Origin: Poseidonibacter ostreae
Lineage (GTDB): Bacteria; Campylobacterota; Campylobacteria; Campylobacterales; Arcobacteraceae
Assembly: GCF_009208055.1 (NCBI RefSeq)
Contig: NZ_WFKI01000073.1
Location: 1-6,865, forward strand
Direction of reading: 5' to 3'
Length of the DNA: 6,865 bases
The position numbers and the translations under genes are program-made. The notes beneath the pieces are model-generated. The model searched no databases and was not told where the DNA came from. It saw only the letters and a program-made list of their open reading frames with translations. Below, piece by piece: positions 1-6,110 of this stretch (its first letter is position 1; the number at the start of each line of letters is the position of its first letter).

Positions 1-305
1 ACACATTTTAACTTTCCATAAGTAATTTTTTCTCTAAAGTTTACTTGTGTTTTTGTTGATTTAAGTAGAGTTAATACCCCACCACAATTTAAAGATGGAT
101 AAGAAATAGTATATTTACCATCAACGATATTTACTTTTACACTCCATTCAGTGTTGTTATTAAATTGCTTTGCATTTCCAGTCCATGTACCTTGTATATC
201 TTGAGTAACTAAATTTACATTTTTAGGTACTGCATAATTTGAATTACTTGAAACACATCCAGTAAATACAAAAACAGCACATACAGTTAATATAATATTT
301 CTCAT
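1..305 (-). CDS. Putative lipoprotein, C-terminus outside the window
   Basis: The first 101 residues are visible; the gene runs off the left edge. The N-terminus is a lipoprotein signal: Arg-2, a hydrophobic stretch at residues 4-14, then the lipobox FTGC with Cys-17 as the likely lipidated residue. The mature part opens with a Ser/Asn-rich linker (18-24). A small beta-rich domain follows, with GTWTG at 39-43 and YPSLNCGGVL at 69-78. A Trp-Gly start and a later Tyr-Pro-Ser-Leu-x-Cys-Gly-Gly motif are a pattern I associate with small secreted domains of unknown function in bacterial lipoproteins; this is memory, not a search. It should sit in the envelope, probably anchored to a membrane. The ATG at 303-305 is supported by an AAAGGA ribosome site 7 bases upstream. 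Function is not recognised. Confidence 0.85.
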   Translation of the reverse strand, partial: MRNIILTVCAVFVFTGCVSSNSNYAVPKNVNLVTQDIQGTWTGNAKQFNNNTEWSVKVNIVDGKYTISYPSLNCGGVLTLLKSTKTQVNFREKITYGKLKC

Positions 306-333
306 TTTTTTCCTTTAAATTATTACTTAATAA

Positions 334-362
334 ATTATAAAAAAATAACCTTTAATTTTTAA
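334..362 (-). promoter_or_regulatory. Probable promoter of the partial lipoprotein gene
   Basis: On the minus strand there is a perfect TATAAT (334-339) preceded by a run of seven T. A TTAAAA (357-362) lies 17 bases further upstream as a weak -35. Transcription would start near 327, leaving a leader of about 20 bases that contains the AAAGGA ribosome site. The T-run before the -10 is typical of Campylobacterota sigma-70 promoters. Confidence 0.55.
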
Positions 363-370
363 CCTTTTTT

Positions 371-379
371 TGTTAGAAT
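371..379 (+). promoter_or_regulatory. Probable extended -10 promoter of the four-helix membrane protein gene
   Basis: TGTTAGAAT is an extended -10 (TG, one base, TAGAAT, one mismatch to TATAAT) directly after a run of seven T. It lies 24 bases before the ATG at 404, which leaves a leader of roughly 18 bases. It is divergent from the leftward lipoprotein promoter, so one regulator could serve both. Confidence 0.5.
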
Positions 380-403
380 CATTAAAAATTTAGGAATTGT
401 TAA

Positions 404-799
404 ATGTCACCACGAAATTTATTTGTTTTCAGTTTAATTGCAATTATTTCAGTATATCTTTATGTTTTTGGACAAGAAAAAACTATTGAACTTATAAAAG
501 AAGAATATTTATTTATATTAGCTCTTTTTCCAATCACTCTTACTTTCTTTTATTTTAAGATGAAAGTAAAAGGAAAAGAGTTAATAGATTTTAATAAAAA
601 CAATAGTTTTTCTTTAAAAAATACAATTATCTTTTTTCTTATTTTCCAAGTAGTTGATTATATTTCTGAAGATGGTTTTTTAGGAATGATTAGTATGTGG
701 TTTTTGTATTGGATTATGGGACTAATTGCCCTTTTAATAATGGAAACGATTAACTATTATAGAAATTATAAACTAAATCATATAGAACAAAACGAATAA
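404..799 (+). CDS. Small four-helix integral membrane protein, function unknown
   Basis: The 131-residue product is strongly hydrophobic, with four likely membrane helices at about residues 6-23, 35-52, 72-87 and 93-113. A lysine-rich loop (52-66) lies between helices 2 and 3. A polar tail rich in Tyr, Asn and Glu (116-131) ends the protein. The positive charges at 52-59 suggest that loop faces the cytoplasm, which would place both termini inside. I see no catalytic motif, metal ligand set or known transporter signature. The ATG at 404 follows a TTAGGA ribosome site by 7-8 bases and has its own promoter-like element. It is 121 bases from the kinase gene, which also has its own promoter-like element, so the two are probably separate units. 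The family is not recognised. Confidence 0.8.
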   Translation: MSPRNLFVFSLIAIISVYLYVFGQEKTIELIKEEYLFILALFPITLTFFYFKMKVKGKELIDFNKNNSFSLKNTIIFFLIFQVVDYISEDGFLGMISMWFLYWIMGLIALLIMETINYYRNYKLNHIEQNE

Positions 800-866
800 T
801 AAAATAGATTATATATAAATAATTTAGATTTAACATTATTATTTTACAAAAATATTTATTTTAAAC

Positions 867-895
867 TTGTACTTTTAGTATATTTTTGATACAAT
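867..895 (+). promoter_or_regulatory. Probable promoter of the hybrid histidine kinase gene
   Basis: TGATACAAT at 887-895 is an extended -10 (TACAAT, one mismatch) preceded by TTTTT. TTGTAC at 867-872 is a weak -35 at 17-base spacing. Transcription would start about 18-20 bases before the ATG at 921, just ahead of the GGAG ribosome site at 909-912. Confidence 0.55.
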
Positions 896-920
896 CTTCC
901 TAAAAATTGGAGATTGCTAG

Positions 921-2819
921 ATGATAAATATACTTGTTGCAGAAAATGCAAAAATGCTTTCAAATATTATTTCTAATGAATTAGAAAAAAATAACTGTGA
1001 TTGCAAGCAAGTATATAGTCTAAAAGATATTAAAAAAGCAGTTTCTATAGAAAAGTATGACTATATAATTTTAAGTCTATACCTAGTTGATGCAGAAGAA
1101 AAGAAACTAATTAAAAGTGTTAGAAAAATCACTACTAGTAAAATCATTGTACTTACTTCAAAAAACAATGATGAATTACGTGAATATTTATTTAAGTATG
1201 GGATTATTGATTACTTAAATAAAGAAAATATTGAACAAATAATCAAAAATATAAAAAAACTAATAAAGCAAATAGAAGAGAATTCTAAACGTAATATTTT
1301 AATTATAGAAGATTCAAATGTAATTAGAAAACAAGAAGCTGAACTATTAAGCAGACGAAACTACAATATATTTGAGAGTGAAACAGGTAAAAATGGAATA
1401 AAAATCTTCAATGAACAAAATATTGATTTAGTCATTCTAGATTTAGAACTAAATGATATGAATGGATTAGATGTTTTAGAACAATTAAAAATAAAAAATA
1501 TCTATACACCTGTTTTAATGGTTTCTGGAACGGGTAATGCAAACTCTGTTAGTAAGTGCTTAAAAAATGGGGCATCAGACTTTATAAGAAAACCTATAAT
1601 TTTTGAAGAGTTTGTATTAAAAACTGACATGATTATTGATTATTATAGTAAAAGTAAAGAACTACAAGACTATAAAAATAATTTAGAAAAAAAAGTTGAT
1701 GAAGTTGTAAAGGAAACAAAAGATTTAAATATTGAACTTATAAAACAAAAAAAAGATTTAATAATTGCTAATGATGCAAAAGATATCTTTTTAGCAAATG
1801 TAAGTCATGAATTAAAAACTCCTCTAAATTCAATAAATTTAATTAGCTCTATTATGAAAAAGAATAGTGATAATAATCTAAATGAAAAACAAATTAAAAA
1901 TCTTAAGCTAATTAATTCATGTGGAAAAAACTTACAATGTTTAATAAATGATATTTTAGATATTTCAATGTTAGATGGAGGAGAAGTTCAGTTATTTAAT
2001 GAAAAATTTGATTTAAACTACTCTTTAAAACATCTTTATGAAACAATAGTTCCTCAAGCAGAAAATAATAATATTAATTTTGAATTTAGTTTTGATAAAA
2101 ATATAAAATATATTTTTAGTGATGAAAAAAGAATTATGCAAATAATAAAAAACTTTCTTAGTAACTCACTTAAATTTACTAAAAATGGAAATATCTGTTT
2201 ATCAAGTAAAGAGAGTCCTGATTCTATAAAAATTAGCGTTAAAGATGATGGAATAGGCATTGAAAAAAATAAGATAGAAGGTATTTTTGATAGATTCAAG
2301 CAAGTTGATGGTGCAATAGCTAGAAAGTATGGTGGTGCAGGTCTTGGTTTATCTATAAGTTATTCTTTGTCTCAACTTTTAGAGGGTAATATTGAAGTTA
2401 CTAGTAAGATAACTTCAGGTTCAACTTTCACTCTTGTTCTTCCTAAAAAAATAACACATATAGCAAAGATGGATATTATAAAACCTGTCAAAAAAGATGA
2501 CATGAAAACTTTTGAAAAAGAGAAAATATTAATCCTTAGTAGTGAAATGTTAGAGATGATGCACTTTGTAATCAAATTAAAAAATAACTTTGAAGTAAAA
2601 CAAGTTTTAAATTTAGAACAATTTGATAATGAAAATATTGATGAATATAAGCATATTGTAATTAATGAATTTTTAATAGATACCGAAAAAATAAAAGACT
2701 TAGATTCCATACTACTTAGTAAGGATTTTAGTAAATATGAAGAGAAATATTTAAATTCGTACAAAAAGAAACTTGATAAACCTATAAAAATTGATGAGCT
2801 TATACAATATCTAGAATAA
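921..2819 (+). CDS. Cytoplasmic hybrid histidine kinase with three receiver or receiver-like domains
   Basis: This is a signal-transducing kinase that would autophosphorylate on His and pass phosphate to Asp. The order of its 632 residues is as follows. A receiver-like domain (1-118) has Glu-8 but Ser-52 where the phospho-acceptor Asp should be, and Lys-101 without the usual Pro. An intact receiver (124-240) has Glu-130/Asp-131, acceptor Asp-174, Ser-202 and Lys-224/Pro-225. A lysine/glutamate-rich coiled coil follows (about 243-290). The HisKA domain has phospho-site His-296 in HELKTP. The HATPase has N box NFLSNSLKFT (411-420), G1 DDGIGI (442-447), F box FDRF (456-459) and G2 GGAGLGLS (471-478). 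A C-terminal segment (535-632) is receiver-like, with KILIL, Asn-582 at the acceptor position and Lys-620/Pro-621. There are no membrane helices and no PAS or GAF domain. The start is backed by a GGAG site. No separate response regulator gene lies nearby, so the partner is unknown. Confidence 0.93.
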   Translation: MINILVAENAKMLSNIISNELEKNNCDCKQVYSLKDIKKAVSIEKYDYIILSLYLVDAEEKKLIKSVRKITTSKIIVLTSKNNDELREYLFKYGIIDYLNKENIEQIIKNIKKLIKQIEENSKRNILIIEDSNVIRKQEAELLSRRNYNIFESETGKNGIKIFNEQNIDLVILDLELNDMNGLDVLEQLKIKNIYTPVLMVSGTGNANSVSKCLKNGASDFIRKPIIFEEFVLKTDMIIDYYSKSKELQDYKNNLEKKVDEVVKETKDLNIELIKQKKDLIIANDAKDIFLANVSHELKTPLNSINLISSIMKKNSDNNLNEKQIKNLKLINSCGKNLQCLINDILDISMLDGGEVQLFNEKFDLNYSLKHLYETIVPQAENNNINFEFSFDKNIKYIFSDEKRIMQIIKNFLSNSLKFTKNGNICLSSKESPDSIKISVKDDGIGIEKNKIEGIFDRFKQVDGAIARKYGGAGLGLSISYSLSQLLEGNIEVTSKITSGSTFTLVLPKKITHIAKMDIIKPVKKDDMKTFEKEKILILSSEMLEMMHFVIKLKNNFEVKQVLNLEQFDNENIDEYKHIVINEFLIDTEKIKDLDSILLSKDFSKYEEKYLNSYKKKLDKPIKIDELIQYLE

Positions 2820-2840
2820 AGATAAAAATGGAGTTAATAA

Positions 2841-3011
2841 ATGAAAACAATACTTTTAAACTTACTAATTATAGCCTTTTTTACAGCTTGTACAAATACA
2901 GAAATCACTAGAGATGACTGCAAAAAAGAAGGGAAAATATTCAAATCATCTAAAGTTTTAAACTTTAGAACAGGAGATTTTGAAATAAAAAAAGAGTGTA
3001 TAGAAAGATAA
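2841..3011 (+). CDS. Small putative lipoprotein (56 residues), function unknown
   Basis: The ORF starts at an ATG with a TGGAG ribosome site 7 bases upstream and begins 21 bases after the kinase stop codon, so it is probably co-transcribed with the kinase. The N-terminus (MKTILLNLL, then a hydrophobic run to residue 14) ends in FTAC with Cys-17. This fits a lipoprotein signal, although Phe at -3 is less usual than Leu or Val. The mature peptide is only about 40 residues, charged, with two more cysteines (27 and 53) that could form a disulphide in the periplasm. A link to the kinase, for example as an envelope output or input, is suggested only by position. The family is not recognised. Confidence 0.7.
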   Translation: MKTILLNLLIIAFFTACTNTEITRDDCKKEGKIFKSSKVLNFRTGDFEIKKECIER

Positions 3012-3012
3012 G

Positions 3013-4077
3013 TTATCTATTCAAAAGATAAATATTCCCACTATCTGTTGATATATAGATTTCTCCATTTGGTGATTCACTTACATTTCTAATTCTTTCA
3101 TTCAAATTTTCAAGTAATCTATCTTCTTTTATAACTTCACCCTTTGTATTTAAAACAATTCGATTTAAATGGCGAAGTTTCAATGCTCCACTTAATAAGT
3201 TTCTTTTTAAACTCTTATACTTTTTTCCAGAATAAACAATCAAAGAACTAGGTGCAATTGAGGGAGTATAAACCTTTATAGCATCGGTATATTTTTTATT
3301 ACTACGATATTTACCAACATAATCTGTATTCCAATACTCTTTACCTTTTGAAACAATAGCCCAACCATAGTTTGAACCTTTTTTTATAAGATTTATTTCA
3401 TCCCCACCTCTTGGACCATGTTCAATTGCATATAGTTTTTTTGATTGTTTATCATAAAAAAGCCCTTGTGGGTTTCTATGTCCATAAGAGTATATTTCAT
3501 TTAAAGCTTTAAAATTATTTACAAAAGGATTATCTTTGGGTACCGTTCCATCTAGATTTAATCTTAAAATAGAACCTGCATGAGTTTTTAAATCTTGTCC
3601 ATTTTCTCTAATCCCTCTATCTCCAATAGAAAAAAACAGATGTCCACTTTCATCAAAAGTGATCCGACTACCAAAATGAGCAGTAGTATTTGACAAAGAT
3701 TTACTTACTAATAACTCTTGGAAGTTTACTAAGCTGTCTTTATCTAATTTTGCACGAGCTATTGTTGTGGCACCTTTCCCATTTATATTTTTTGCATATG
3801 TTAAATATATCCAACCATTTTTGTTTTGAATATCAAATAATCCTGCTTGTCCTTTATTAAAAACTTTTGGAACATTTTTAATATTAGTAATTGTTTTTGA
3901 TTTTAAATCTAAAAGAGATATCTTTCCCTTTTTTTGACTTATCAACATATTATTCTCATCTAAAAATGTCATACCCCAAACTACACCTAAATTTGATGAT
4001 ATTTTTGTAACTTTTGTACTAGAAATTGCTAAGATAGAAAAAATACTTGCAAATAAAAAAAGAAATACTACTCGCAT
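3013..4077 (-). CDS. PQQ-dependent aldose sugar dehydrogenase family protein (GSDH beta-propeller), secreted
   Basis: The 354-residue protein matches the glucose/sorbosone dehydrogenase family (soluble quinoprotein type, as in E. coli YliI, about 370 residues). Family members oxidise aldoses in the periplasm using PQQ and calcium. An N-terminal hydrophobic segment (2-18) looks like a Sec signal, though the cleavage site is not crisp. Family landmarks are WGMTFL (34-39), GQAGLFDI (76-83), HFGSR with the likely catalytic base His-134, IGDRG (151-155), LRLNLDGT (171-178), YGHRNPQG with the Arg-201/Asn-202 pair (198-205), EHGPRGGDEIN (219-229), NYGW (236-239), and RIRNV (328-332) before the last blade. 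The ATG is preceded by a very strong AGGAGAGG ribosome site (4080-4087). Substrate cannot be read from the sequence, and no PQQ synthesis gene is in the window. Confidence 0.88.
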   Translation of the reverse strand: MRVVFLFLFASIFSILAISSTKVTKISSNLGVVWGMTFLDENNMLISQKKGKISLLDLKSKTITNIKNVPKVFNKGQAGLFDIQNKNGWIYLTYAKNINGKGATTIARAKLDKDSLVNFQELLVSKSLSNTTAHFGSRITFDESGHLFFSIGDRGIRENGQDLKTHAGSILRLNLDGTVPKDNPFVNNFKALNEIYSYGHRNPQGLFYDKQSKKLYAIEHGPRGGDEINLIKKGSNYGWAIVSKGKEYWNTDYVGKYRSNKKYTDAIKVYTPSIAPSSLIVYSGKKYKSLKRNLLSGALKLRHLNRIVLNTKGEVIKEDRLLENLNERIRNVSESPNGEIYISTDSGNIYLLNR

Positions 4078-4103
4078 AACCTCTCCTGAAATTGTTTTAT
4101 ATT

Positions 4104-4112
4104 ATTATAACA
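4104..4112 (-). promoter_or_regulatory. Extended -10 promoter of the sugar dehydrogenase gene
   Basis: On the minus strand the sequence is TGTTATAAT: a perfect TATAAT with the TG extension at the right spacing. It lies 26 bases before the ATG, leaving room for a short leader with the AGGAGAGG ribosome site. No good -35 is visible. The gap to the divergent DUF3144 gene is only 63 bases, so the two promoters must overlap. On the plus strand TATTAT (4100-4105) and TATAAC (4106-4111) are possible -10 boxes in the same spot. Confidence 0.6.
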
Positions 4113-4140
4113 CTTAATTAAAAAATAAAAGGATTTTATA

Positions 4141-4419
4141 ATGAGCGAAGATAAACAAGGATTTTTAAAAAGAGCAGATGCACATATTTTTTTAGCAAAC
4201 GATCAAATGACAGATGAAATAAGTGCAGGAGAAGTTAGTGCTTCATTTATGTTTGGACTTGCAAGATTTAACGCTTGGATTGCAGCATCTACTTATAAAT
4301 CTGCTGAAGATATGGCAGAAGAAAAACAAAAAGCTATGGAATACTTTATGAAAGAGTACAAAATCATGTTAGAACAACATTTAGATGAACATATCAAAGG
4401 CTATGACTTCTCAAAATAA
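4141..4419 (+). CDS. DUF3144 family protein
   Basis: The 92-residue soluble, mostly helical, acidic protein carries the pattern I recognise as DUF3144: a Phe/Arg start with RADAHIFLAN (11-20), then VSASFMFGLARFNAW (32-46), then an amphipathic helical tail ending in acidic and His residues (61-87). The family has no established biochemical role. It is usually about this size, so the gene looks complete. There is no signal peptide or membrane helix, so it should be cytoplasmic. The ATG has an AAGGA ribosome site 7 bases upstream. It is transcribed alone: it is divergent from the sugar dehydrogenase, convergent with the dehydrogenase at 4439-5866, and followed at once by a hairpin terminator. 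Confidence 0.85.
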   Translation: MSEDKQGFLKRADAHIFLANDQMTDEISAGEVSASFMFGLARFNAWIAASTYKSAEDMAEEKQKAMEYFMKEYKIMLEQHLDEHIKGYDFSK

Positions 4420-4440
4420 AAGAGCTTATAATGCTCTTTT
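4418..4440. terminator. Bidirectional hairpin terminator between convergent genes
   Basis: AAAAGAGC (4418-4425) and GCTCTTTT (4433-4440) form a perfect 8-base-pair stem around a 7-base loop. The T-rich end acts as the U-tract on the plus strand, and its mirror does so on the minus strand. The hairpin overlaps the last two bases of the DUF3144 stop codon and the last two bases of the leftward dehydrogenase stop codon, so one short element serves both genes. Confidence 0.75.
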
Positions 4441-5866
4441 ATTTGTTACTTGATCTTTCAAAAGGTCCACAAACCAGAGCTTTTTTTACTCCTACACTCA
4501 AATTTCCTAATCCATCAATTATTTTTTCTGTATTAATTAAAACATCAACAATTTGACTTGAATATTTTGTAGCACTCTCTTTCATCATACCCAACATTGG
4601 CCAACCCCATAAAGCTGAAATAGTAACTCCATCTTGCACAAAAGAAGGTGCAGTTAAATATGTACAATTAATTACTGGTTCAATTGCACTTCTATTAGTG
4701 ATGCTCCCACCTACAAGATCAATAACTACTGAACCATTAGGAATAACACGTTTTAGATGATCATTGCTTACAAGATATGTAATACCCCTTATTTCTTTTG
4801 GGATATCTGCTCCATTTATTACTAAATCAACATCTTCTAAATATTCTTCAATTCTCTCTTTTGAAGTTTGCGTTCGACCTAAAATATGAATATTTTTGAA
4901 GCCTTGATTTGAGAGTTCATGCATAGCACCACGTGCAACATTTCCATAACCTAAAACTAATACTTTTGCTTCTTTTATATCTAAAGCTGGTTTGTTTTCT
5001 TGTAGTAGTTTAATACCATATCTTGCTCCTGCTTGACCTGTTACGTGTAAACACTCTATTCTTCTTAATCCAAATTCAAAAGGTTTATGTTCTTTTCTAT
5101 AATTTAAAATGGCATTAATTCCATTTTCTTCTTCAAACTGATGCAAATCAAAAATATGAGCACTTGTTTGTTTTAACTTTTCAAGAAGATTATTTTTAAC
5201 ATTAAAACTTTTACTATCATAAAAGTACATTGTATTTTTATCTGTATATTTTAATTCTTCAAAGGTAATATCCTCATAAAGCATATTAAGTGATTTTGGA
5301 TTACGATTTCCTGCACGTCTAACAGCACCTGCTAGTCTTTCATTTCTTCCAATTACAAATATTCTTAAATCTTTTATAGTTTTACTTATTATAAAATCTT
5401 TTAAAGCATCAGCCATTCCTACACGTGAAAGTATTTGATCATCTGTTTGTACTTTTGGAGACTCTAAAATTTCTTCCATTGCAATTACGTTTATTTGATT
5501 ATCTTCTAACATTTTTGCTCTTTTGGGAAAAGAATCGAAGTGTGCCATACAAAAAAGTGTAGAACCTTTTTTCATTTGTAGAATAGAATCTAAAGATGGA
5601 CCTTTAAATTTAATAATCATCTCTTTATTTTTATATATTTCATCAGCATTTTGCATAATTGCACCATTTGATAAATACTCAATATCGCTAAAACCTACAC
5701 CTAAACCAGCACCATTTTCAACAAAAACTTCAATTCCTTTTTTTGTTAAACGTCCTACATCCAAAGGAGTAAGACTTACTCTTTTTTCTAATCCACCTGG
5801 ATTTTCTGGGGATTCAATCTCTTTTACTAAAGCAATATTTTTAAATGCATTTGATAATTCTTTCAC
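4439..5866 (-). CDS. Alanine dehydrogenase / PNT family NAD(P)-dependent dehydrogenase, long form
   Basis: The 475-residue protein has the alanine dehydrogenase/transhydrogenase N-terminal lobe: KRVSLTP with Arg-29, VENGAGLGVGFSD (49-61), IKFKGP with Lys-86 and Lys-88 (85-90), and MAHF with His-109. These match the Arg, Lys and His that bind pyruvate in alanine dehydrogenase. The nucleotide fold is VLVLGYGNVARG (302-313), a GxGxxxxG-type loop, and Asp-383 in VVIDLVGG may be the family's later acidic residue. Alanine dehydrogenases are about 370 residues; the extra length lies mainly between about 140 and 270 and includes IFVIGRNERLAGAVRRAGNR (169-188). It could therefore act on another amino acid (lysine/saccharopine-type or opine-type chemistry), and the substrate call is weak. 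It is cytoplasmic. The start is GTG, set by an AAAAGGA site. It is monocistronic in this window. Confidence 0.8.
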   Translation of the reverse strand: MKELSNAFKNIALVKEIESPENPGGLEKRVSLTPLDVGRLTKKGIEVFVENGAGLGVGFSDIEYLSNGAIMQNADEIYKNKEMIIKFKGPSLDSILQMKKGSTLFCMAHFDSFPKRAKMLEDNQINVIAMEEILESPKVQTDDQILSRVGMADALKDFIISKTIKDLRIFVIGRNERLAGAVRRAGNRNPKSLNMLYEDITFEELKYTDKNTMYFYDSKSFNVKNNLLEKLKQTSAHIFDLHQFEEENGINAILNYRKEHKPFEFGLRRIECLHVTGQAGARYGIKLLQENKPALDIKEAKVLVLGYGNVARGAMHELSNQGFKNIHILGRTQTSKERIEEYLEDVDLVINGADIPKEIRGITYLVSNDHLKRVIPNGSVVIDLVGGSITNRSAIEPVINCTYLTAPSFVQDGVTISALWGWPMLGMMKESATKYSSQIVDVLINTEKIIDGLGNLSVGVKKALVCGPFERSSNK

Positions 5867-5871
5867 ACTAA

Positions 5872-5878
5872 TCCTTTT
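5872..5878 (-). promoter_or_regulatory. Ribosome binding site that fixes the GTG start of the long dehydrogenase
   Basis: On the minus strand AAAAGGA ends 5 bases before GTG at 5864-5866. No in-frame ATG with a comparable site lies upstream, and the next Met is far inside the conserved N-terminal lobe. GTG is therefore the likely start. No convincing -10 can be singled out in the very AT-rich stretch upstream. Confidence 0.6.
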
Positions 5879-5964
5879 AGATAATTAGTATTTTTATGAG
5901 TTAGTTTTAATAAACTTCAATATAAATTAATATAAAATTGTTTTTTGATAACAAATAAAAGTAT

Positions 5965-5981
5965 TTAGGAAATAAGCCTAA
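5965..5981. repeat. Short inverted repeat (TTAGG/CCTAA)
   Basis: TTAGG (5965-5969) and CCTAA (5977-5981) flank a 7-base loop, AAATAAG. No T-run follows on the plus strand, so it is not a standard terminator in that direction. It sits at the left end of the structured intergenic stretch. A tandem hexamer repeat, GTTAAT twice (5991-6002), follows. It may be an operator or simply chance at this composition. Confidence 0.3.
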
Positions 5982-6033
5982 CAAAAATCTGTTAATGTTA
6001 ATTAGTGTAGATCTAAGCTTAATAAGATAAATT

Positions 6034-6061
6034 GTTTTTACATTCAGAATATTGTAAAAAC
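6034..6061. repeat. Perfect 9-base inverted repeat in the intergenic region
   Basis: GTTTTTACA (6034-6042) and TGTAAAAAC (6053-6061) are perfect inverted copies separated by 10 bases. As RNA the stem could extend by a U-G and a U-A pair (6032-6033 with 6062-6063). As DNA the half-sites are 19 bases apart centre to centre, close to two helical turns, which suits a dimeric regulator. There is no T-tract after it, so it is not a simple terminator. It lies between the divergent dehydrogenase gene and the small membrane peptide ORF. Confidence 0.55.
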
Positions 6062-6065
6062 GAAG

Positions 6066-6110
6066 TCAGATACGACCTGTGTAATCTGATATTAGATACA
6101 GTCTATCTGA
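6066..6110. promoter_or_regulatory. Tandem or nested inverted repeats, candidate structured leader or operator
   Basis: Two similar units sit side by side: TCAGAT (6066-6071) with ATCTGA (6084-6089), and TTAGATA (6092-6098) with TATCTGA (6104-6110). Read across both, the outer arms TCAGATA (6066-6072) and TATCTGA (6104-6110) also pair. Inner pairs GAC/GTC (6074-6076 with 6101-6103), TGT/ACA (6078-6080 with 6098-6100) and ATCT/AGAT (6084-6087 with 6094-6097) then give one long imperfect hairpin. The two folds exclude each other. It lies 37 bases before the small peptide ORF and is less AT-rich than its flanks. It does not match a riboswitch class I can recall. Confidence 0.45.

Noticed and set aside
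795..845. AT-only inverted repeats (AATAATAA/TTATTATT and AAATAAT/ATTATTT) after the membrane protein gene
   Set aside because: They contain no G or C, have long loops and are followed by only four T. Such matches are expected by chance at this base composition.
2054..2299. Minus-strand open frame of 81 codons
   Set aside because: It lies wholly antisense to the kinase ATPase domain, whose conserved N box and G1 box are encoded on the plus strand here. It has no ribosome site and no recognisable protein features.
2372..2764. Minus-strand open frame of 130 codons
   Set aside because: It is antisense to the end of the kinase gene. The product is Ser/Phe/Ile-rich, as expected from reading Lys/Glu/Asn-rich coding sequence backwards.
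3013..3031. TTATCT/AGATAA hairpin at the convergent stop codons
   Set aside because: The stem is six AT-rich pairs with no T-run after it on the plus strand, and it falls inside the dehydrogenase coding sequence. It is too weak to call a terminator.
5523..5888. Plus-strand open frame of 121 codons
   Set aside because: It is antisense to the N-terminal lobe of the long dehydrogenase, where the conserved Arg, Lys and His motifs prove the minus-strand frame.
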